Assembly: GCA_028820945.1 (NCBI GenBank)
Contig: JAPPHW010000266.1
Location: 1-6,657, forward strand
DNA from: Defluviicoccus sp.
Lineage (GTDB): Bacteria > Pseudomonadota > Alphaproteobacteria > MPNO01
DNA: 6,657 bases
Direction of reading: 5' to 3'
The position numbers and the translations under genes are program-made. This document shows positions 1-6,518 of this stretch, in pieces. Positions within the stretch are counted from its first letter, which is position 1; the number at the start of each line of letters is the position of its first letter. Under the pieces are notes generated by a model. It saw nothing but the letters and a program-made list of their open reading frames with translations, was not told the origin of the DNA and ran no database searches.

Positions 1-4
1 GGAG
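1..4 (+). promoter_or_regulatory. Ribosome binding site that supports the GTG start of the Sua5 gene
   Basis: A GGAG motif sits at the very left edge, 10 bases before the GTG at 15. It is the main reason to accept GTG as the start. No in-frame stop is visible in the few bases upstream, so a longer N-terminus beginning outside the window cannot be excluded. Confidence 0.5.
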
Positions 5-14
5 TTCATCGCCC

Positions 15-995
15 GTGGCCGCGGTTAGGCGCGCGTCCGACCCGGGAGCGATCGCGGAAGCGGCCGAAATCCTGCGGAACGGAGGGCTCGTCGCCTTCCC
101 CACCGAAACCGTCTACGGCCTCGGCGCCGATGCGACTGACGACCGCGCCGTCGCCCGTGTGTTCGAGGCCAAGAACCGTCCCGAATTCAACCCGCTGATC
201 GTCCACGTCCCCGACACCGCCGCCGCGCGGTCGCTGGTCGAATGGACCGATGCCGCGCAACGCCTCGCGGCGCGGTTCTGGCCCGGCCCGCTCTCCCTCG
301 TCCTGCCCTGGCTGCCGGACTGTCCGGTCTCGAAACTGGCCGCAGCCGGCTTGCCGACGCTCGCGGTGCGGGCGCCGCGCGACGCGGCGGCGCGGGCGCT
401 GCTGGAACAAACCGGCCACCCCGTCGCGGCGCCCAGCGCGAACCCGGCGGGCGCGGTCAGCCCCACCCTCGCCGAACACGTCATCGATGCGCTCGGCGAC
501 GCGGTCGATCTCGTGCTCGACGACGGGCCGTGCGCTGTCGGCATCGAGTCGACGGTTGTGGACCTCGGCGGGGAGAGGCCCGCGCTGCTGCGTCCGGGCG
601 GGTTGCCGACGGAGGAGATCGAGACCCTCGTCGGTTCCCTGACGGTTCCCGGCGATACCGACGCTCCGCGCTCGCCGGGCCAGCTCGCGAGCCACTACGC
701 GCCCGCCCTGCCGCTGAGGATCGACGCGGGCGGCCCCGGGCCCGGCGAGGCGCTGCTCTCTTTCGGCCGCGACACGCCCTCCGGCGCGGCGGTCGAGCGC
801 AACCTGAGTCCGTCCGGAGATCCGGTAGAGGCCGCGGCCAACCTTTTTGCCGCGCTGCACGAACTCGACCGATCCCAATGCACCGGGATCGTCGCGATGC
901 CGGTGCCCGAGACCGGGTTGGGTCGCGCGATCATGGACCGGCTGCGCCGCGCCGCCGCGCCCCGCGCGCTTGTCGATCCGACGGACCGGAACTAA
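15..995 (+). CDS. sua5: Threonylcarbamoyl-AMP synthase, two-domain Sua5 type
   Basis: This enzyme condenses L-threonine, bicarbonate and ATP to threonylcarbamoyl-AMP, the first step of the t6A37 modification of ANN-decoding tRNAs; TsaD and partners then transfer the group in the cytoplasm. The 326-residue product has the N-terminal YrdC domain (about 1-200) with FPTETVYGLGADA at 28-40, KNRPEFNPLIVHV at 53-65, SAN at 141-143, GIESTVVDL at 176-184 and RPGG at 193-196. The linker motif SPGQLASHYAP at 220-230 leads into the C-terminal Sua5 domain, ending with GLGRAIMDRLRRAA at 301-314. The linker and C-terminal domain distinguish Sua5 from the shorter, single-domain TsaC/YrdC proteins. The start is GTG with GGAG upstream and gives the expected N-terminal length. 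The gene is complete, with no missing motif, and the next gene begins 9 bases after its stop. Family assignment is secure; exact start is slightly uncertain because the window begins just upstream. Confidence 0.95.
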   Translation: MAAVRRASDPGAIAEAAEILRNGGLVAFPTETVYGLGADATDDRAVARVFEAKNRPEFNPLIVHVPDTAAARSLVEWTDAAQRLAARFWPGPLSLVLPWLPDCPVSKLAAAGLPTLAVRAPRDAAARALLEQTGHPVAAPSANPAGAVSPTLAEHVIDALGDAVDLVLDDGPCAVGIESTVVDLGGERPALLRPGGLPTEEIETLVGSLTVPGDTDAPRSPGQLASHYAPALPLRIDAGGPGPGEALLSFGRDTPSGAAVERNLSPSGDPVEAAANLFAALHELDRSQCTGIVAMPVPETGLGRAIMDRLRRAAAPRALVDPTDRN

Positions 996-1004
996 AAGCA
1001 GGAT

Positions 1005-2441
1005 ATGGAAGCGACGCTTCAAGACGCGCTTCGCGAGCGCCTCGCCGGCATCGTCGGCGCGAACGGCCTGCTGACGGAGCCGGCGGACATGGCGCCCTAT
1101 CTGGTGGACGAGCGGGAGCGCTACCGTGGCGCCGCGCCCGCGGTCGTGCGGCCGTCAACGGTGGAGGAAGTCGCGCGAATCGTCGCGCTGTGCGCGGCGG
1201 AGAAGATCCCCATCGTGCCGCAGGGCGGCAATACCGGGCTTTGCGGCGCGGCGACCCCGGACGGGAGCGGGCGAGAACTCGTCCTCAGCCTCACGCGGCT
1301 CAACCGGGTGCGCGAGGTCGATCCCCTCAACTACACCATCACCGTCGAGGCCGGTGTGATCCTGGCCGACGTCCAGAAGGCCGCCGCCGAGGTCGACCGG
1401 CTGTTCCCGCTCTCGCTCGGAGGCGAGGGAACGGCGCGGATCGGCGGCAACCTGTCAACCAACGCGGGCGGAACCGGCGTGCTGCGCTACGGCAACGCGC
1501 GCGACCTCGCGCTCGGGCTGGAGGTGGTGCTGCCCGACGGCCGGGTCTGGGACGGGCTGTCGGCGCTTCGGAAGGACAACACGGGCTACGACCTCAAGCA
1601 TCTCTTCATCGGCGCGGAAGGAACGCTCGGCATCATCACGGCGGCGGTGCTGAAACTGTTTCCCCGCCCCCTGGCGCTGGAGACCGCGCTGGTCGCGATC
1701 GACGATCCGGCGGCCGCGGTCGAGCTTCTCGCCCGCGCGCGCGCCGCGACCGGCGACCGGGTGACGGCGTTCGAGCTTATCCTCCGCCTGCCGTTCGAGC
1801 TCGTGCTCGCGGAGATCGGCGGGACCCGCGATCCGTTCGATGCGCCCCACCCCTGCTATGTCCTGTTCGAACTGTCCTCCGGCGCCGCGCGGGACGACGT
1901 GCGCGGCCTGATGGAAGCCGTCCTCGCCGAAGCGATGGAAGACGGGCTGGTGCGCGACGCGGTGATCGCGGAGAGCGGCGCGCAGGCGGCCGATTTCTGG
2001 AAGATCCGGGAGACTCTTCCCGAGGCCCAGAAGCTCGACGGCGCCTCGGTCAAGCACGACATCTCCGTTCCGGTCTCCCGCATACCAGCGTTCATGGCCC
2101 AAGCGGCGGCGGCGGCGGAAGCCGCGGTCGACGGCGTCCGGGTGTGCGCTTTCGGCCATGTCGGCGACGGCAACCTCCACTACAACATGAGCCAGCCTGT
2201 CGGGGCCGACCCGGCGGCTTTCCTCGAACGCGAAGGCGAGCTCAACGCCATCGTCCACGATGCCGCCGCCCGCCATGGCGGCAGCATCAGCGCCGAGCAC
2301 GGCATCGGCCAGTCCAAGCGCGAGGCCCTGCTTCGTTACAAGCCGGACGTCGCCATCGACCTGATGCGCCGGATCAAGCGGACGCTCGATCCCGACAATC
2401 TGATGAACCCGGGCAAGGTGCTGGCCCCGCCCAGGTCCTGA
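1005..2441 (+). CDS. FAD-binding D-2-hydroxyacid dehydrogenase (GlcD/D2HGDH/LDHD family)
   Basis: A 478-residue cytoplasmic flavoprotein that should oxidise a D-2-hydroxyacid to the 2-oxoacid. The FAD-binding type 4 domain covers roughly 45-220, with the pyrophosphate loop PQGGNTGLCGAATPDG at 72-87, GGEGTARIGGNLSTNAGGTG at 139-158 and DNTGYDLKHLFIGAEGTLG at 191-209. The C-terminal oxidase domain has SVKHDISVP at 348-356, FGHVGDGNLHYN at 383-394, EHGIGQSK at 431-438 and LDPDNLMNPGK at 461-471. By analogy with human D2HGDH (recalled, not aligned), H385, H392 and E431 would bind the metal, and R335 and K350 the substrate carboxylate. Substrate could be D-2-hydroxyglutarate, D-lactate or glycolate; sequence alone does not decide. 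No GlcE or GlcF subunit genes follow, which argues against a glycolate oxidase complex. The Shine-Dalgarno is weak (AGG only 2 bases before ATG), so translation may be coupled to the sua5 stop 9 bases upstream. Confidence 0.9.
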   Translation: MEATLQDALRERLAGIVGANGLLTEPADMAPYLVDERERYRGAAPAVVRPSTVEEVARIVALCAAEKIPIVPQGGNTGLCGAATPDGSGRELVLSLTRLNRVREVDPLNYTITVEAGVILADVQKAAAEVDRLFPLSLGGEGTARIGGNLSTNAGGTGVLRYGNARDLALGLEVVLPDGRVWDGLSALRKDNTGYDLKHLFIGAEGTLGIITAAVLKLFPRPLALETALVAIDDPAAAVELLARARAATGDRVTAFELILRLPFELVLAEIGGTRDPFDAPHPCYVLFELSSGAARDDVRGLMEAVLAEAMEDGLVRDAVIAESGAQAADFWKIRETLPEAQKLDGASVKHDISVPVSRIPAFMAQAAAAAEAAVDGVRVCAFGHVGDGNLHYNMSQPVGADPAAFLEREGELNAIVHDAAARHGGSISAEHGIGQSKREALLRYKPDVAIDLMRRIKRTLDPDNLMNPGKVLAPPRS

Positions 2442-2463
2442 CAGCCCAGCAAGGACATCCGCC

Positions 2464-4239
2464 ATGACCGATTACGCAGCCCCGGTCCGCGACATGAGCT
2501 TCGTCATGGAAGAGCTGATCGGACTCGAGACGATCGCCGCATTGCCGGGTCTCGACTGGGTGACGGAAGATTTGGTGCGCGCGGTGCTCGCCGAGGCCGG
2601 CAAGTTCGGCGCCGAGGTGCTCGCCCCGCTCAACCGAGTAGGCGACATGCAGGGTTGCGAGCTGAAGAACGGCGTCGTCACCACGCCGGACGGCTTCGCC
2701 GAGGCCTACCGGCGGTTCGCCGAGGGCGGCTGGAACGGCACGATCGCGCAGCCCGAACATGGCGGGCAAGGCATGCCCTGGCTGGTCGCGACCGCGATCG
2801 GGGAGATCTGGGATTCCGCCAACCTCGCCTTCAGCCTGTGCCCGATGCTGACCCAGAGCGCCATCTGGGCGCTCTCGATCCACGGCTCGCCCGAGCAGAA
2901 GGAAACCTGGCTCCCCAGGCTGGTGAGCGGCGAATGGACGGGGACGATGAACCTCACCGAGCCGCACGCGGGGTCCGACGTCGGCGCGCTCAGGACCCGC
3001 GCGGTGCGCGACGGCGAGCATTACCGCATCGTCGGGCAGAAGATCTTCATCACCTGGGGCGAGCACGACATGGCCGAGAACATCGTCCACACCGTGCTGG
3101 CCCGTGTCGACGGCGCGCCAGAGGGGACGCGCGGCATCTCGCTGTTCATCGTGCCGAAATACCTGGTCAATCCTGACGGCTCGCTCGGCCCGCGCAACGA
3201 TCTCCGCTGCGCCGCGCTCGAGCACAAGCTCGGCATCCACGGAAGCCCCACCGCGGTGATGTCCTACGGCGACGACGAAGGCGCGATCGGCTACCTCGTC
3301 GGCGAGGAAAACCGCGGCATGGAGTACATGTTCACCATGATGAACAACGCCCGGCTCGGGGTCGGGCGGGAAGGGCTCGCGATGGCGGAGCGCGCATTCC
3401 AGCAGGCGCGCGACTATGCCGGCGGGCGGGTCCAGGGCCGCGCCATCGGCGATCCCGCCGCCGGGCCGGTCGCCATCGTCAAACACCCGGACGTGCGGCG
3501 CATGCTGATGACCATGAAGGCCGAGATCGAGGCGATGCGCGCGCTCAGCTATGTTGTCGCCGCGGATCTCGACGTCGCCGGCCGCCACGAAGACGCCGAA
3601 GAGCGCGCCCGCCGCCAGGCCCGCGTCGATTTGCTGGTTCCGGTGGTCAAGGCGTGGTGCAGCGACACCGGCGTCGCGATTGCGTCCGAGGCGGTCCAGG
3701 TCCATGGCGGGGCGGGCTTCATCGAAGAGACCGGTGCCGCGCAGCATTACCGGGATTCGCGCATCACGCCGATCTACGAGGGGACCAACGGCATCCAGGC
3801 GCTCGACCTGGTGCGCCGCAAGATCCTCGGCGACCGGGGTGCGGCCATCGGCGACCTGATCGCGGAGATGGACGCCTTCGCCGCCGGCGACGCGACGGCA
3901 CCGATCCGGGACGCCCTGGCGGCAGGCGTGGCGGCGCTCAGGGAAGCCACCGACTGGCTGCTCGCCGCCCGGCCGCCGGAGAGCTGCGCGGCCGCCGCGA
4001 CGCCCTATCTCGCCTTGCTCGGTACCGTCGCCGGCGGCTATCTGCTTGCGCGCTCGGCGGCGATCGCCGAACAGAAGGCGAAGAGCGCGGACGGGGACGA
4101 GGCCTTCTACCGCTCCAAGGTCGAGACCGCCCGTTTCTACGCCGAATGCGTCCTGCCGCGCGCCGCGGCGCTGAAGCGGACGGCGATCGGGGGAGCCGCG
4201 CTGCTCGAAGGATTCGACGAGCAACGCCTCTGGCACTGA
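2464..4239 (+). CDS. Acyl-CoA dehydrogenase, long DmdC-like type
   Basis: An FAD-dependent dehydrogenase that introduces an alpha,beta double bond into an acyl-CoA and normally passes electrons to electron-transfer flavoprotein. At 591 residues it is much longer than a standard 380-400 residue acyl-CoA dehydrogenase. It carries the extra N-terminal segment (about 1-35) and C-terminal domain (about 465-591) typical of the DmdC / 3-methylmercaptopropionyl-CoA dehydrogenase branch. Visible motifs are MNLTEPHAGSDVG at 162-174 (flavin side), GQKIFITWGEHD at 191-202, MMNNARLGVGREG at 292-304, QVHGGAGFIEE at 412-422 and ITPIYEGTNGIQALDL at 434-449. E439 in the YEG motif is the expected catalytic base. 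AAGGA at 2451-2455, 8 bases before ATG, fixes the start. The true substrate is open: many paralogues in this branch act on ordinary or branched acyl-CoAs, and no DMSP genes are visible here. The gene is complete, 22 bases after the previous stop and 20 before speD. Confidence 0.93.
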   Translation: MTDYAAPVRDMSFVMEELIGLETIAALPGLDWVTEDLVRAVLAEAGKFGAEVLAPLNRVGDMQGCELKNGVVTTPDGFAEAYRRFAEGGWNGTIAQPEHGGQGMPWLVATAIGEIWDSANLAFSLCPMLTQSAIWALSIHGSPEQKETWLPRLVSGEWTGTMNLTEPHAGSDVGALRTRAVRDGEHYRIVGQKIFITWGEHDMAENIVHTVLARVDGAPEGTRGISLFIVPKYLVNPDGSLGPRNDLRCAALEHKLGIHGSPTAVMSYGDDEGAIGYLVGEENRGMEYMFTMMNNARLGVGREGLAMAERAFQQARDYAGGRVQGRAIGDPAAGPVAIVKHPDVRRMLMTMKAEIEAMRALSYVVAADLDVAGRHEDAEERARRQARVDLLVPVVKAWCSDTGVAIASEAVQVHGGAGFIEETGAAQHYRDSRITPIYEGTNGIQALDLVRRKILGDRGAAIGDLIAEMDAFAAGDATAPIRDALAAGVAALREATDWLLAARPPESCAAAATPYLALLGTVAGGYLLARSAAIAEQKAKSADGDEAFYRSKVETARFYAECVLPRAAALKRTAIGGAALLEGFDEQRLWH

Positions 4240-4259
4240 CCGGCGGCGGAAATCCACCG

Positions 4260-4664
4260 ATGGCGATCGATACCGCATCCGCGCCCCGGGACGCCGACTA
4301 CCTGGTCCGATCCGGCGGCACGGTCCACGCCGGCACCCATGTGCTGATCGATTTCTGGAACGCGTCCCATCTCGACGAGGTCGCGACAGTGGAGGCCGCG
4401 CTGCGCGAGGCGGTCGAAGCCTGCGGCGCGACGCTCCTCCACATCCATGTGCATTCGTTCCAGGAGAACGGCGGCGTGTCGGGGGTCGCGGTGCTCGCCG
4501 AATCCCATATGAGCATTCACACCTGGCCGGAAATCGGCTTCGCAGCCTTCGACGTGTTTATGTGCGGCCGATGCGAGCCCGAGAAGGCGATCCCCGTCCT
4601 GCGGCGCCGGTTCCGGCCCGGCCGCGAGGCCGTCGTGGTGCGGCGGCGGGGCGTCGTCGAATGA
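4260..4664 (+). CDS. speD: S-adenosylmethionine decarboxylase proenzyme, class 1B (SpeD/SpeH)
   Basis: This pyruvoyl enzyme decarboxylates S-adenosylmethionine to give the aminopropyl donor for spermidine synthesis in the cytoplasm. The 134-residue proenzyme has the self-processing motif ESHMSIHTWPE at 81-91. Cleavage between E81 and S82 should turn Ser82 into the pyruvoyl group and leave a beta chain of about 81 and an alpha chain of about 53 residues. By comparison with the Thermotoga maritima enzyme (Ser63, His68, Cys83), His87 and Cys102 are the matching processing and catalytic residues, at identical spacing. Length and motif place it in the short Thermotoga/Bacillus-like class, not the long E. 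coli class. The N-terminus runs about 19 residues further than the Thermotoga protein. A GGCGGA stretch 9 bases before ATG supports the start. Its stop overlaps the speE start as ATGA. Some SpeD homologues are pyruvoyl ornithine or arginine decarboxylases, but the partner speE favours AdoMet. Confidence 0.94.
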   Translation: MAIDTASAPRDADYLVRSGGTVHAGTHVLIDFWNASHLDEVATVEAALREAVEACGATLLHIHVHSFQENGGVSGVAVLAESHMSIHTWPEIGFAAFDVFMCGRCEPEKAIPVLRRRFRPGREAVVVRRRGVVE

Positions 4665-5509
4665 GCGGGGCGTGGTTCGCCGAAACGCTCTACAAGGACT
4701 ACCAGCAGCGCCTGAAGGTCTCGAAAATTCTCCATCGCGAGCAGACCGCCTACCAGGATCTGCTGATCTTCGAGAACCCGTATTTCGGACGGGTTCTCGC
4801 GCTCGACGGCATCGTCCAGACGACCGAGGGCGACGAGTTCGCTTACCACGAGATGATCGTTCACGTGCCGATCCTGGCGCACGGCAATGCGCGGCGGGTG
4901 GCGATCGTGGGCGGCGGCGACGGCGGCGCGCTGGAAGAAGTGCTCAAGCACGACGTGGAGCGCGCCGTCATGGTCGAGCTCGACCCCGCCGTGGTCGAGC
5001 TCTCGCGCCGCTATCTGCCGTCGATCTGCGGCGATGCGTTCGACGATCCACGCGCCGAGGTGATCTTCGCGGACGGCACCGCCTGGATGAAATCGTCCGA
5101 AGAGACCTTCGACGTCATCATCGTGGACTCGACCGATCCCGTCGGCCCCTCCGTCGCTCTGTTCGAGCAGCCGTTCTACGCCGATTGCCGCGACCGGCTC
5201 GGCGAATCCGGCATCCTCGTCACCCAGTCCGGCGTGACCTTCATGCAGGAGGACGAGGCCCGAGACACCTACGCCCGCATGAAGCCGCTCTTCGCCGATG
5301 CGTGGCTCTACCTCACCCAGGTCCCGACCTACGGCGCGGGTTACATGACGCTGGGCTGGGGCGCGATGAGCGCCGAACCCAGGGCGACGCCGCTGGAAGA
5401 GATCGAACGGCGGTTCCACGCCGCCGACATCGAGACCCGCTACTACAACCCCCAGGCCCACGTCGCCGCCTTCGGCCTGCCCGAGTACATCCGTGCGCTG
5501 ATGGAATAA
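4661..5509 (+). CDS. speE: Spermidine synthase (polyamine aminopropyltransferase)
   Basis: It transfers the aminopropyl group of decarboxylated AdoMet to putrescine, giving spermidine and 5'-methylthioadenosine. The 282-residue product matches the E. coli enzyme (288 aa) along its whole length. The N-terminal beta-sheet domain has YQDLLIFENPYFGRVLALDG at 31-50 and TTEGDEFAYHEM at 54-65. The Rossmann-like domain has the nucleotide loop GGGDGG at 84-89, the acidic strand end VELDP at 105-109, and DSTDPVGP at 156-163, in which D156 and D159 correspond to the catalytic aspartates. RYYNPQAHVAAFGLP at 260-274 is the usual C-terminal signature. All key residues are present. The ATG overlaps the speD stop by 4 bases, so the two are translationally coupled and should be made together. 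No putrescine-forming gene (speA, speB or speC) is in the window, so the amine source lies elsewhere. Thermospermine or spermine synthesis is less likely given the E. coli-like sequence. Confidence 0.96.
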   Translation: MSGAWFAETLYKDYQQRLKVSKILHREQTAYQDLLIFENPYFGRVLALDGIVQTTEGDEFAYHEMIVHVPILAHGNARRVAIVGGGDGGALEEVLKHDVERAVMVELDPAVVELSRRYLPSICGDAFDDPRAEVIFADGTAWMKSSEETFDVIIVDSTDPVGPSVALFEQPFYADCRDRLGESGILVTQSGVTFMQEDEARDTYARMKPLFADAWLYLTQVPTYGAGYMTLGWGAMSAEPRATPLEEIERRFHAADIETRYYNPQAHVAAFGLPEYIRALME

Positions 5510-5533
5510 GCTCCCTCGCACGTCATGCCGGCC

Positions 5534-5537
5534 GGAG
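5534..5537 (+). promoter_or_regulatory. Ribosome binding site of the DUF3800 gene
   Basis: GGAG lies 10 bases before the ATG at 5548, in the 38-base gap after speE. It shows that the intact ancestor started at 5548, ahead of the premature TGA. No convincing promoter or terminator was seen in the gap, so the gene may be reached by readthrough from speE. Confidence 0.5.
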
Positions 5538-5547
5538 TTGTACGCGC

Positions 5548-6399
5548 ATGTATTTCTTCTATTTCGATGAATCGGGTTCCCGCGATCCCTCCATCGGTAC
5601 GGTGGCGAAGCCGAAGGATCATCTCTATGTCCTGCTCGCCGTCGGGATGTGAGAAGGCCAGTGGCGGCGTTTCGAGACCGCGATTTCGGGTTTGAAACTC
5701 GAACTCGCGGATTATCTGCAGCGCGATGGTAAGGGCCGTTTCGAACTGGCCGATTGCGAGGTCAAGTCGAACTGGGTTCGGGTGCCGGCAGAACGCGCGA
5801 AAAGAAGCCCTTTTCTACACCGACTGCATTCCGACGACCTGACGCGTCTCACCGATGCCTATTTCGACCAGGTCGGTGAACGCAACATGGTCATTCTGGC
5901 GAGCGTGATCGACAAGCGGCTTCTGCACGACCACGTTACGCACGAAACGCTTCACAAATTGGCGTATGAATTCCTGCTGGAGCGCATACAGAACTACATG
6001 AGGCAATATCACCGGAGACATCGGGCGCTGATCGTGATGGACGATACAGGCAAGCAGCTCAATAGTGCCGTCGCGATGAAACACGCTTGGTTCCAGCGGG
6101 CCGGCAACCGGAACATGGTCTTTCCGGCCATCGTCGAATATCCGTTTTTTACGCGCAGCGAGCTGTCGAACGGTGTCCAGCTTGCCGACCTGCTGGCCTA
6201 CAGCGTCTATCGCGCCTTCAGGCACGAAGAATTCGATTACCCGTATTTTGAGAGGCTGCTGCCCCGCTTCTATCGACGGCCGGATGGAACCGCGCTCGAT
6301 GGGCTAAAGGTGTGGCCAGAGGATTCGCCGCTGGTCGACGCGGCGAGGGATATTTGGGAAGCGCACAAACAAAAAGCCCTCCGAACGGAGGGCGAATGA
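5548..6399 (+). pseudogene. DUF3800-family protein gene interrupted by in-frame TGA at codon 35
   Basis: From ATG at 5548 the frame encodes 34 residues and then meets TGA at 5650-5652. The same frame stays open for another 248 codons to the TGA at 6397-6399, so the ancestral product had 283 residues. Family marks lie on both sides of the stop: FDESG at 6-10 before it, and EGQWRRFE at 36-43, ASVIDK at 118-123, VMDD at 163-166 and SNGVQLADLLAYSVYRAF at 207-224 after it. This layout (N-terminal DESG, late QLADLLAY) is typical of DUF3800, whose biochemical function is not established. The repeated acidic positions (D7, E8, D165, D166, D214) could be a metal site, but that is inference. There is no well-placed restart: the first candidate is TTG at 5692, without a clear ribosome site, and it would lose the DESG motif. 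GC is lower than in the neighbours (28 of 60 at 5941-6000, against 42 of 60 at 4981-5040 in speE), which suggests horizontal acquisition. A base-calling error is a live alternative. Confidence 0.8.
6366..6393 (-). terminator. Rho-independent terminator, minus strand
   Basis: GCCCTCCGAACGGAGGGC at 6376-6393 is a perfect inverted repeat that folds as a 7-bp GC-rich stem with a 4-base loop. On the minus strand it is followed directly by TTTTTGTTTG (6375-6366), the classic U-tract. On the plus strand the stem is followed by GAATGATG, with no T-run, so it works in one direction only. It would end leftward transcription coming from the acyl-CoA synthetase gene, whose stop is about 125 bases upstream of it, or from a small RNA in between. 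It lies inside the last codons of the DUF3800 frame. Confidence 0.85.
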
Positions 6400-6450
6400 T
6401 GTCAGGCTGGGCGAACCATATCGAGCCCATCAAGGGCACCCGACACCCAA

Positions 6451-6479
6451 AACATCGTGCGTCGCCGCGGCGCTGTCAA
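6451..6479 (-). promoter_or_regulatory. Possible minus-strand sigma-70-like promoter
   Basis: On the minus strand a perfect TTGACA (6479-6474) is followed after 17 bases by GATGTT (6456-6451), which matches the TATAAT consensus at only 3 of 6 positions. Initiation near 6444 would give an RNA of about 80 nt ending at the terminator at 6366-6393. It lies in the 119-base convergent gap (6400-6518), in which I see no gene. The weak -10 box makes this a low-confidence call. Confidence 0.25.
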
Positions 6480-6518
6480 GCATAGACGAACAACCCGGTG
6501 CGCGCTCGGGCGACGCCC

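Noticed and set aside
6..1022. 338-codon open frame on the minus strand opposite sua5
   Set aside because: It has low-complexity Arg/Gly-rich translation and no recognisable domain, and is fully covered by the Sua5 gene. The open frames at 1455-2465 and 4517-5521 were rejected for the same reason.
242..2467. 741-codon plus-strand open frame spanning sua5 and the hydroxyacid dehydrogenase
   Set aside because: Its translation is mostly Arg, Ala, Gly and Pro, without motifs, and it runs out of frame through two convincing genes. It is a GC-driven artefact.
2374..4278. 634-codon open frame on the minus strand opposite the acyl-CoA dehydrogenase
   Set aside because: The translation is rich in Arg, Gly, Asp and His with no family motif, and it mirrors a well-supported plus-strand gene. 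Long antisense frames are expected at about 70% GC.
5650..5652. Selenocysteine at the in-frame TGA
   Set aside because: The position falls in a variable spot of DUF3800, not at a redox Cys site. The sequence just downstream shows no clear SECIS-like hairpin with a proper loop, and nothing else suggests selenoprotein machinery.
6508..6518. GGGCGACGCCC palindrome just after the synthetase stop as a terminator
   Set aside because: The stem is only 4 bp with a 3-base loop and no T-tract on either strand. The element at 6366-6393 is a far better terminator.
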